From: Paenibacillus massiliensis 2301065 = DSM 16942
GTDB lineage: Bacteria; Bacillota; Bacilli; Paenibacillales; Paenibacillaceae
Assembly (NCBI RefSeq): GCF_000377505.1
Contig: NZ_KB898201.1
Span: 1-64,000 of the forward strand
Length of the DNA stretch: 64,000 bases
Direction: 5' to 3'
Numbering within the stretch: position 1 is the first letter of the stretch; each line of letters begins with the position of its first letter. This document shows positions 47,535 through 58,100 of the stretch, in pieces. Made by a program: the position numbers and the translations under genes. The notes under the pieces are model-generated. The model was given only the letters and a program-made list of their open reading frames with translations. It ran no database searches and had not been told where the DNA came from.

Positions 47535-50500
47535 CTATTTAAGTCGACTTAAGAGCTTGGCGGATAAGCTGTTCGTCACCTGCTCCAATTGGTTAATGGA
47601 TAGCTGATTATAAGTGAAATCGGTCGGACTATGCTCTTCAGTATCCTTCGCACAGCAATGCGCAATAATTTTTGTAAGATACTGCCGGTATAAGCCAAAC
47701 CATTCGGAAGCACTACTACTTTCACACTTCTGCACATCAAAATTCAACAACACATGCAGTTGATTATTCGCTACCCAGGTGTATACATTGAAGCAGCAGT
47801 GAGGGTCTGGAGGATCCAGTTGCATCATTAATTCACTGCGATCGCGAAGGAGTTGCCATGGTGATAACATTTGCTGTTCTTCTTCCGACCAGGAGTAATA
47901 CTTGACACGAATTTGCGGCGTTGGTATGGATATCTGTCCGAATGCATAACCAGCGCCTCCGGCAGGTACACGACGAAGCTTATCCTTGACCAGCTTAATA
48001 TGATGTCCCAAGTCTGCTTGTACGGACATGTCCAGCACGACAGGATACCCCGATGCAAAGCGTCCAATTGTACGAGACAAATCCAGTTGCCCTTTCAAAT
48101 TCGCTCTTCCATCAGCCTCTAGAAGGACTGGTATGTGCGTACAGCCATTCCATTCCCTGATGGCGAGTCCTAAGGCCACGAGCAGCAGATCCATTGGTTC
48201 CGTGTGGTATGCTTGAGAGGAACCGGTTAAGAAACCAGTTGTCTCTTGTTGAGATAATGAGAATTCGAGTTGAACAAGTTGCGAATTCTCTACCTGATTG
48301 GTATCTATGTCCAGACGAAGCGCGTCCAGGTTCATAGCTGCCTCAGCAGACCAATAGCTGTTCTCTTTCTCGGCCGCAGCCTGACGGGCTGTATGATGAG
48401 TTGGGCTCGCCCATTCCAGGTAAGAATCTGTCTTTGACCGTAGTTTCACTTCTTCCCCTTGAGCTGCTTGTTCGTAAGCCTGACGAAAATCCTGAAGCAG
48501 GAGACTCCATGAGTCTTCCTCAGCCAATACTCTATGAAGACTCAGATGCAAGTAACTGTCCTGCGGCAGCTTGAATTGTGTCAGAGCCAGCAAGGGTCCG
48601 TCTCTCAGTTCCATGGAACGAGTGACATATTTGTATAGCCGCTGCGTTAACTCATTGGATGGTTCTGCAGCTCCGGACCAATCCTGCAGTTGATAATCAT
48701 AATACTTCTCTCCAGCAAAACCTCTATTGAATGCAGTGAGACCATCCTCAGATTCTGTAACGATCATACGAAGAGCATCATGATGACGCACCAATACATC
48801 CAACGCTTGAAGCAGACAGCTCTCCTCCCAGCCATCGGGGCTCCTCAGGATAACAGATGATATCGCGCTGGGGACTTCCACATCTGCTGAGGTAAGGTTT
48901 AGGGCTTCAAGCATGGCAGGCGACATATCCAGTTTGCCTTCCACAATCCCTTGCGGACTGGCCTTCTTAACAGTCTGAATATATGGAAGCACAAGCCTGA
49001 TCTCTGGATATCGGAACAGATCTCTAATATCCACTCGTAGCCCTTTGGCATGAAGCCGGACAGACATTTGTAGAGCTTTAATGGAATCACCGCCGAGTTC
49101 AAAGAAGTTATGGTTGACGCCAATAGGCTGAACACCAATCACTTCCTCCCAAATGGAGACCAGAATCTGCTCAAGCTCTGTCTCAGGAGCCAGATAATCC
49201 ATATCCCCAAGCTGAAAATCCTCCTGCGCCGGTAATGCCTTTCGGTCAATTTTTCCATTTGGGGTCAAAGGCAGACGATCCATCATCACGAACTGGGAAG
49301 GCACCATATAGGATGGGAGTTTTCGTGCAAGCTCCTCCCGCAATATTTCCTTACGGTCCGTCCCTGCAACATAAGCGCAGAGATATTTTAGGCCTGTCCG
49401 GTCCTCTTTGGCCAAGACTGCTGCCTGTCGCACCTCTTCTATATCCAATAGAACAGATTCAATCTCTCCCGGTTCAATACGGTAGCCTCGTATTTTGACC
49501 TGATTATCGGTTCTTCCGATAAAATCAACATTTCCATCAGGAAGCCAGCGGGCCAAATCACCAGTTCGATATAATCGTTCTCCACGAATAAACGGATTGA
49601 TCATAAATTTCTCTGCCGTTAACTCTGGCTTGTTCCAATATCCTCGTGCAACAGAGACGCCGCCCAGACATAGCTCTCCTGCTACACCAATAGGCACAGG
49701 ACGGAATGCCTGATCCACAATGTACAACCTGTGATTTGGGAGCGCCCTCCCAATGGACACTATGCCTGATGGAGCCGTGGTATCTGCGTTCCCTTCATAA
49801 TAGGTGGAGTCTATTGCAGCCTCTGTAACACCGTATGTGTTAATGATGCGCATAGCGCCCCCAAAACGCTTCAGAAGCAAACGATAATTATCAGCTCCTA
49901 AAATATCAGCTCCTGTTATAAGCAACCTCATTGAACTAACATCTGTGCCTTGCTCATACACAAATTCCATTAATGGACTTAATAAGGCCGGAGGAACCTC
50001 CATAACCGTAATTCGATGGTTCTCCATTAGTGTAGCCAGCGTTGCTGGATCGTGACGGGCCCTCTGTGGACAGATCACGATCACACCACCATTGAGAAAC
50101 GCTTTGGCCATATCCCCCGCGAACACATCAAAGGAAATACTTGCCACCTGCAGTAGTCGTACCGGGATATCCTTTAAGCCATGTCCATATTTGAATCCGA
50201 AGGCTGTATTTACATATTGCTCGTGCTCGATCATGACTCCCTTGGCCTGCCCCGTAGTTCCCGAGGTGTAAATAACATATGCCAGGCTCTGCGGATCATA
50301 GTTAGCCCTATAATGAACAGGCTCTTCTGTCTGGATATCCAGCAGTAGCTGGCGTAAATCCAGTATTGTGCCATAGAAGCCTGTAGTAGTTAGGAGCTCC
50401 CGAAGTAATTCATCAGTCAATACAAGCTTTGTTCCACAGTCCTGAAGCATATAGGCGATTCGCTCCCTGGGATATGCTGGATCAATGGGCACATAAGCTG

Positions 50501-52127
50501 CTCCGGCCTTCATAATTCCTAATACAGCTACCAGCATCAGCTCTGATCGCTCTAGCATAATTCCTACAAGCTCTCCAGCCTTCACTCCATGAGCTTGCTG
50601 TAGTGCACTGGCCAAGCGATTAGCCTGGTCATTCAATTGCCAGTAAGTTAAGGTCGTTCCCTCATAGATCACAGCCTCATGTTCCGGCGTCTGCCGCGCC
50701 TGCTGCTCAAATAGCTCGTGGAACGTAACGCTTTGGAACTCCTGTACTGATCCGCTCCAGTCATGAATAACCTCTGACTCCTGCTCCTTCGTCAGTAGAC
50801 AAAGATCACTTAGCCGAGTATCTGATGTAGAGGCAATCTGGATCAATACATATTTCAATTGCTCAGCCAGACTCTCCATGATCTTATCCTGGTATACACT
50901 CTGATTGTAGGCAAACATAAAGCTCAGAGCCTCTGCATCCTCTACCTCGATATTAAAATCATAAGGAATCTCTTCCGATAAATGTGCATCTCGAACGACG
51001 AAGCCGAGCCGTTGCTGCAGATCGGTGCGATTAATAAAATCATCAAGTGGGTAGTTCTCAAACACAACAATATGATCCAGCAATTGCTGCTTCAGCAAGG
51101 ATTGAGCCTGTATCTCAGCCAAAGAGTAGTAATCATGAGGCTTCGCCTGAACCATGCTTTGTTGTACTTCGCGCAGCACCTGCACAAAAGTTAGCTCCTC
51201 AGTGACCCTGACACGCATCGGGATGGTGTTAATAAACAATCCCACCATTTGTTCAACTCCCGGTAATTCTGGCGGCCTTCCCGACACCACTGTACCAAAG
51301 ACGACATCCTCGCTTCGATTATAGCGACCCAATACGATTCCCCAAGCTGCCATGAATAGACTGCTTAGTGTCGCAGCACTTTGTCTAGCCAAGGTTCTTA
51401 ATTGCGTCGTCGTCTCTTTCGTCAGCCCCGCACGTATTTCCCGAAGCCTGTATTCATTCCCCTTCTGAGATTCTCCTGAAAAGGACGGAAGTGTCGCGGG
51501 CTGCTCATATCCAGCCAGGACAGAACTCCAGTAATTACGCGCCGCATCTTGATCCTGCTTCTCCAACCAACGAGCATATCCGGTGTAGGACTGTGGCTCA
51601 GGCAAATGACAGGCCAGGTTCTGCCGGAACGCTTCATAGGCAGCTAGCAGGTCGTTCATAATAATCCCCAGGCACCAGCCGTCCATAAGAATATGGTGAA
51701 AGCTCAGTAACAGTGTGTAAGTATTACGAGATTGCTGGAGTACTCCCAACCGTATAAGCGGGTCCTTACTTAGATCGTAGCTCTTCTTTCGGTCCGTCTC
51801 TAGATATGCATCAATCGCTTGCTTACTGGCCGAATCAGTCAATTCCGTTAGGTCTACATGGTCAATCTGTACCTTCCGTTCTTGGAATACAATGAGTCGT
51901 GACCTTGAACCGCTCTGATAATAGATATTGGCTCTTAATACCTCATGCCTATCCACCAAATATTGAAAGCTGCGCTGGAGGGTATCCAGTTGCAGCTCAC
52001 CCTCAAGTACAAGAGTTACCTGCTCCATATAAGCCTGTGATTCGGGCTCCATGACCGCATGAAAGAGCATTCCCTCCTGAAGAGGGGTCAGATGTGCTAC
52101 CTTTTCAATCGCCATCCGTTTATTCAT
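47535..52127 (-). CDS. Nonribosomal peptide synthetase module C-A(Orn)-PCP-E*
   Basis: 1530 residues; ATG with GGGAGG six bases upstream. C domain (about 10-440; LTPLQEGMLFHAV, HHILMDG near 144). A domain (about 460-970) with TSGTTGQAKG and the A5 variant NTYGVTEAAIDS; my pocket reading DVGEIGTIDK is one residue from the ornithine code DVGEIGSIDK of fengycin-type A domains. PCP LGGDS near 1015. The last 450 residues have the epimerization-domain layout, but the active motif reads SLHRVLAEEDSW and the second motif EADGRA replaces EGHGRE, so epimerase activity is doubtful. An ornithine side chain would give the peptide a free amine, a possible target for the BtrH-like enzymes (inference). It follows the loading protein by 34 bases and precedes the three-module protein by 55. 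Confidence 0.96.
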   Translation of the reverse strand: MNKRMAIEKVAHLTPLQEGMLFHAVMEPESQAYMEQVTLVLEGELQLDTLQRSFQYLVDRHEVLRANIYYQSGSRSRLIVFQERKVQIDHVDLTELTDSASKQAIDAYLETDRKKSYDLSKDPLIRLGVLQQSRNTYTLLLSFHHILMDGWCLGIIMNDLLAAYEAFRQNLACHLPEPQSYTGYARWLEKQDQDAARNYWSSVLAGYEQPATLPSFSGESQKGNEYRLREIRAGLTKETTTQLRTLARQSAATLSSLFMAAWGIVLGRYNRSEDVVFGTVVSGRPPELPGVEQMVGLFINTIPMRVRVTEELTFVQVLREVQQSMVQAKPHDYYSLAEIQAQSLLKQQLLDHIVVFENYPLDDFINRTDLQQRLGFVVRDAHLSEEIPYDFNIEVEDAEALSFMFAYNQSVYQDKIMESLAEQLKYVLIQIASTSDTRLSDLCLLTKEQESEVIHDWSGSVQEFQSVTFHELFEQQARQTPEHEAVIYEGTTLTYWQLNDQANRLASALQQAHGVKAGELVGIMLERSELMLVAVLGIMKAGAAYVPIDPAYPRERIAYMLQDCGTKLVLTDELLRELLTTTGFYGTILDLRQLLLDIQTEEPVHYRANYDPQSLAYVIYTSGTTGQAKGVMIEHEQYVNTAFGFKYGHGLKDIPVRLLQVASISFDVFAGDMAKAFLNGGVIVICPQRARHDPATLATLMENHRITVMEVPPALLSPLMEFVYEQGTDVSSMRLLITGADILGADNYRLLLKRFGGAMRIINTYGVTEAAIDSTYYEGNADTTAPSGIVSIGRALPNHRLYIVDQAFRPVPIGVAGELCLGGVSVARGYWNKPELTAEKFMINPFIRGERLYRTGDLARWLPDGNVDFIGRTDNQVKIRGYRIEPGEIESVLLDIEEVRQAAVLAKEDRTGLKYLCAYVAGTDRKEILREELARKLPSYMVPSQFVMMDRLPLTPNGKIDRKALPAQEDFQLGDMDYLAPETELEQILVSIWEEVIGVQPIGVNHNFFELGGDSIKALQMSVRLHAKGLRVDIRDLFRYPEIRLVLPYIQTVKKASPQGIVEGKLDMSPAMLEALNLTSADVEVPSAISSVILRSPDGWEESCLLQALDVLVRHHDALRMIVTESEDGLTAFNRGFAGEKYYDYQLQDWSGAAEPSNELTQRLYKYVTRSMELRDGPLLALTQFKLPQDSYLHLSLHRVLAEEDSWSLLLQDFRQAYEQAAQGEEVKLRSKTDSYLEWASPTHHTARQAAAEKENSYWSAEAAMNLDALRLDIDTNQVENSQLVQLEFSLSQQETTGFLTGSSQAYHTEPMDLLLVALGLAIREWNGCTHIPVLLEADGRANLKGQLDLSRTIGRFASGYPVVLDMSVQADLGHHIKLVKDKLRRVPAGGAGYAFGQISIPTPQIRVKYYSWSEEEQQMLSPWQLLRDRSELMMQLDPPDPHCCFNVYTWVANNQLHVLLNFDVQKCESSSASEWFGLYRQYLTKIIAHCCAKDTEEHSPTDFTYNQLSINQLEQVTNSLSAKLLSRLK

Positions 52128-52161
52128 CCCGTGCCTCCCTGGTCATTATCATGAATGATTG

Positions 52162-55100
52162 CTAGTGGTCCTCCTCATAGAACAGCTTCATAGCTGCGAA
52201 CTCCTCCAGATCCATATCGCTTGCTCCTACATCTGTAGGAGTCAATTGTTGAATAGATTGCTGCATGCAATGATGAATCAACTTCAGTACATGATCTTCA
52301 AAGCGTTTACACCACTGTGTAATGGTCGTCTCGCTATATAAACTGCTATCGTAGTACAAGCTCAGCAACAATTCACTTCCTAGAAGTCGACTATCCAGAT
52401 ATAAAGCATAAGGAGAAGCCTGTCCTGAACTGAGGTTGTGTCCCTCCCGCATTCCGTCTTCAACAGCTACGTGTACCGGAGTGAAATAGTTGGAATCAGT
52501 CATTGGCAGTATAGTCATGCAGTGATATCCGATTTCTGGTCCTACCCCGCTGAGCGCTAGCTCTCCTCCAGCATCGGAAGGGAGATACTTAAGAATCCCA
52601 TAGCCTAACCCTTCATTCGGAGCTTGTCTTGCCGCTTCCTTCACTTGCATGATTAGCATCGAGGGAGATGCATCGTCGGGTACTGATAGCGCAACGGGAT
52701 AGACAGATATGAACGGACCTATCGTTCTGGAAAAGTCCATATCCCGATCTGTAACGGAATGTCTCGCCGCTCTCTCTACTTGTACTACGAGCTCACTCCG
52801 TCTTGTCGATTCCGACAAAGTCTGGGCCATGGCAGCCAGCAGCACCTCATCTGGCACTGTATTGTATGCATAGCCACTCTCCTCCATCAACTGACTAGTC
52901 GTTTGTTCAGACAGCTTGAATTCGATACGACTGAGGCGACGTGGCTGAAGCTGTTCCTCCTCTATGGCACCAGCATTGTATAATCGTTCTCCTGAAGCTA
53001 GCTGCCTAATCCAATAATCTCGTTCTCGCATTAACTCGCTGCTGTACGAGAGCTCCTCCAACTGTCGCACCCAGGATTTATAGGACTCGGTCTTGTCAGC
53101 GAACCGGATCGTCTCTCCCTCCAGGGCTTGCCCATATCCTATGGACAGATCCTCCAGCAAAATCCCCCAGGACACAGCATCCATAAGCAGCGGATGGACT
53201 GCAAGCAACAAATGGTCACCATCGCTCATGTGGAGTAAAGTAGCCTGAACACCTGAAGCTTCGTCTTGTGTCAACCGTCTAATGAGCAACAGGGCCGCTT
53301 CGCTCAGCGTATTCTGGGACTCATTCACTGGATGAGTCGCGTAATGGACCTGCAGTTCGAATAGCGGAGCCTCCCAATCCCTATAGCGTTGGGTGAGCAC
53401 ACCATTTTCAAGACTAAATTGCAAGCGTAAGGTATCGTGATGCTCCAGCAATTGTTGAAGTACAGCACGCAATGGCTTTTCTTCCAGTCCAATCTTTGCT
53501 TTAAGGTGAACATACGGGCTAGCGACACTATGATCCGTTCTCTGTTCCTTATATAGCAACCTTTGATATGGGCTTAGCGACAGCTCCCCTTGTCCTTCCT
53601 GCAAGGAAGGTAGCTGCAGGCTTCTCATATGACTGGCTAAATCTTGAATCGTTGGGTGCTCCAGCAAATCGCGGATCATTAATGAATAACCTTTAGTACG
53701 TATCCTAGCAATAATCTGTACTGCCTTAATTGAATCGCCGCCCAGAAGGAAGAAATTATCATGTATACTAATACGCCCGCAATTCAGAACCTGCTCCCAT
53801 ACCTCGGCCAATACTCGCTCTTCCTCATGACGCGGAGCAGCATAGGAATCGGGCTCCTTGGATCCTGATCGTTCCGGAGCAGGTAGAGACTTTCTGTCTG
53901 TCTTTCCGCTAGGCGTAAGTGGCAGATGATCCAGCCATATAAAATATGCAGGGATCGAATAATAAGGTAAGTGTGCAGCGGCATAGCTGTGCAATGATGC
54001 CACTTCCGTTCTGAATTCAGCTACGGGAACCAGATGGGCACAAAGAGCTGTTTGCTCATTGTGATCCGCAATCGTCGTGACCACGACCTCTTTGACATCG
54101 GGATGACTTAACAGGACGTTTTCCACTTCACCAAGTTCAATTCGGTAGCCCTTGATTTTGACCTGATGGTCAATACGGCCGAGGTATTCCAAATTCCCCT
54201 CAGCGGTCCAACGGGCCAGATCCCCTGTTCTGTACATGCGTTTCCCCGGCTGAAAAGGATTAGGAACGAATTTCTCCTCTGTCAGCTCCGCTTTGTTCCA
54301 ATATCCTCGTGCCAACCCGGCTCCGGCAATACAAAGCTCTCCTGGCACACCTATCGGCTGCAATTGGTTGTTTTCATTGATAACATAGGTCTGTGTATTC
54401 GCGACTGGACCTCCGATATGAATTTGCTTACTCTTTGTAAGTTCACCAGCTGTCGCATAGACGGTAGCCTCCGTGGGACCATACATATTGAAAATGCGTG
54501 GCCCATTCAAGTTCTGTAATGCTTCAAGCAGATGTATAGGCACAGCCTCTCCCCCGAGAATGATCTCCTGAACACCTCGTAGCGCCTCAACCCCATAATC
54601 ACTATCAAGAAGCATTTTCAGACGTGAAGGTGTCATCTGCACCAGATCAACATCCTGACTAGTGATCAACTTGTATATTGCCTCTGGATCAACCTGTTGC
54701 TCACGGTCACTAAGTACGAAGGTCATCCCATTCAGTAGCGGGAATATCGTCTCCACTATGAAAATGTCAAAAGAAATCGTTGTTAGTGACAGGATAACTT
54801 TATCTATCCGACAATCAATCCATAGCTTCATGCCTGCCATCAAGTTCATGACTGATCGATGCTCAATCATCACACCTTTTGGATTGCCAGTGGATCCCGA
54901 AGTATAGATGATAAAAGCCAGATCAGAAGGTAGAGCTGAGGGCAGAGGATCTGTGCAATTCTCACTTGAGACCGAGACATCTTCCACGAATAAGATCTTG
55001 GTCTGGTATGTACCTGCAGCAATAAGCTCATGACTGCTCAGCAGAACCTCAGCACCACTGTCCTGAAGCATATACTCGATACGTGCAGAAGGGAATTCGG

Positions 55101-58100
55101 GATCTATAGGAACGTAGGCTCCGCCTGCCTTAAGCACTGCTAGAATGCTAACCATTAGTTCGGGAGAACGAGCGACTAGTATCCCTACAAGCTTGCCTGG
55201 GCCAATCCCATATGAACGCAATTCGTTCGCCAAGGCATTTGCACGCTGGTTCAGCTCTCTGTAGCTAAGCTTCTGTTCACGATAAATGAGCGCTGTTTTC
55301 TCAGGATGCTGCTCCGTCTGACACTCAAACAGCCCATGGATGGTCTTGTTCTCGTGAAAATCAAGCTCTGTCTTGTTAAATTCACCCCATAGCAGCTGTC
55401 TTTCATCCGATGTGATGATATCCATTTCTCCAATTCGCGTCTCAGGAGCTGCAGCAACAACCTCCAGAACTCGTATATAGTGCTCGGCAAGCCTCTTGAT
55501 GCTGCTATGCTCGAACAAGCTGGTGTTATATTCCCATGTCAAGCTCAACTGCTCCTTGCTTTCGCTGACGTATACAGAAAAATCCACCTTGGATATTCCA
55601 CTGTTGAATTCCTCTGGCCGGAACCGAATCTCCCCGATATCTACTACATCCACCGCTACATTCTGATAGCTGAACATCGTATCAAATAGCGGATTGCGAC
55701 TCGGATTACGTACAGGCTCCAGCTTACTGACCAGCTCTTCAAATGGAAACTCCTGATGATCCAGTGCCAGTAAAGAACTGGCCTTGACCTGCTGCATAAA
55801 TTCACTAAATGTGATTGATGGTAGCGGTCGATTACGCAACACGATCGTATTGACGAACATTCCAATCATGTGATGTGTATCCGCATAGTTACGAGCAGCC
55901 ACAGGTGTGCCTACTAAAATATCCGCTTGACCTGTGAACTTGCTCAGAAGCACGTTATACGCCGATAGAAAGAGCATGAATAATGTCATATGCTCCTGCT
56001 CTGCCAAGGCTTGTAACTTTTCCCTGAGCTCCGGCTTCAGTTCGACCGTGAAGGAGTTCCCATTGAAGCTTTGTACCGTCGGCCTGGTAAAATCTGTGAC
56101 CATATTCAATACAGGCAGTTCACCGTCCATAACCTTTAGCCAAAATTGTTCATCCTGCTTCTGCTGAAGCTTCTTGTCTTGGGCCTGCTCCCATACAATA
56201 TAGTCCTTGTAGTGCAATCGTATCTCCGGTAGCTGCCTGCCCTGATAACGCTGGATGATTTCATCCAGCAAAATGGACATTGAGAATCCATCAGCCACAA
56301 TATGATGCATATCCATCAGGAGGCAATGGTCTCCTGATGTAAATTCAATAAGCTTCACGCGGATCAAAGGAGCGCACTCGAGATCAAAAGGCTGGACGAA
56401 TGCCTCTTTTTCCCGCTCTAGCTGATCCATATCTATGAGCACATACGGAGTGTCCCATGTGACATGATCCGAAATATATTGACGGACCTCTCCGTTGTCC
56501 ACTCTAAAGCTTGTACGGAAGGAATCGTGACGCATGACGACTTCCTTCACAGCGTTCATGAATTTCTCCTTCTGTAGACGACCCTCAATGTAGAGCTGTC
56601 CGCAGACATGATAAGCGGCTCCACTGTCCATCTGCTCCAGCACGTACATTCTTTTCTGAGAGGAAGACAGTGGATATGACGCCTGCGATTCAGCAGCGAG
56701 GATGACTTCACGCTCTGTTTTGTCACTTTGCAGGATATAACCAGCCTGTAATTGAATGCTATCTAGATTGAACAGCTCACTTAGCGGAATATGCACACCG
56801 AAGGCCCCATTGATCCTCGACAACAGTACCGTTGCCTTCAATGAATCGCCACCGACACTGAAGAAATGATCATGACGACCAATTACTGCTATATCCAAAA
56901 TCTCCTTCCACAGCGCGGCAAGCTTCTCCTCTGCCTCAAGTACCTCAGACGGAATGGACTCAGCATATTCATTACTGGCTGCTTTCGGTTGCGGCAAAGC
57001 CTTCAGATCCGCCTGTCCATCTGGACGTCGCGGAATATGATCCATTAGAATCCAATTTCTCGGCTGAGCGTAATCCGGAAGTAATGCGGTTACGCTCTGC
57101 TTCAAGCCTTCTTCATCCCATGGCTTGGTGGCATCGACTACAGCATAGGCTATAACATGAGCAGCCGTGTTAGACAGAGCATGCTCCGAATGGAGCGTCT
57201 CCGTCGTTAGCACACACTCATGCAGCCCCAACTGCTTTTCCAGATACTTCTCCAATTGTCCCAGGTGAAGCTGATGGCCTCGAACAGAAACAAGCCGATG
57301 GTAACTCCCTAAAATACGAAGCTCCCCGTTATCATTTACATAAGCTAAATCGTTGGTAACGCTTCTCTCTCCCCTGTCGCTTACCCTGTGTACAATTCCA
57401 ATGGTACCAGGTAAGGCTAAGCCTTCAGCGGAGTCGAGGACGGTGTAGTATCCTCCCTTATCATCCCTCTTAGCTGCCTGTAGCGTATGCAGGCGTTGAG
57501 TCTCTGGCATTGAGAGCAACGATATCTCCATCACGGGGACATTGGTATTCTGAGTCATGAATTCTAATAATTCACGATAACAAGCAGCCCATACAGGGAT
57601 AATGCACGGCTCGATCAGATCTGTATTCCATTCCCATTCCAGGCGAAGACTTCCCTGCTCTTCCATAACATTCAGGAAGAGCTCGTATTTGCTATAAGAC
57701 AGCTCTTGCTCCATGATCTCTGTGTTCAAGCCGCTAAACTGCAAACGAGGTAGAGGTCGATCCATATTAAACACAACAGGCATCGACGGCAAATGCTTCA
57801 GACCCAAGTGTGCCAAACCGGCAAAGCTACAGGATTGGTAGCGGTCCAGTTCAGACATACGTCGCTTTATGATGTCAACATGATCTTTTGCAGTTAGATT
57901 ACCGCTTATTTCGCAGATGGCAGGGAGCATGTTGACACAGTTTCCCATCATCACATGCGCACCCATCTGTGCTTGTCCAGCCATAGGCACACCAACGATA
58001 ATCACCTTGTGACCTGTAATCCGATGCAGGAAAATGTGAAATGCGGTTAGCATGGTATTGAACAGGCTTGTACGCCACTCCATGCTTATGGCTCTAAGTC

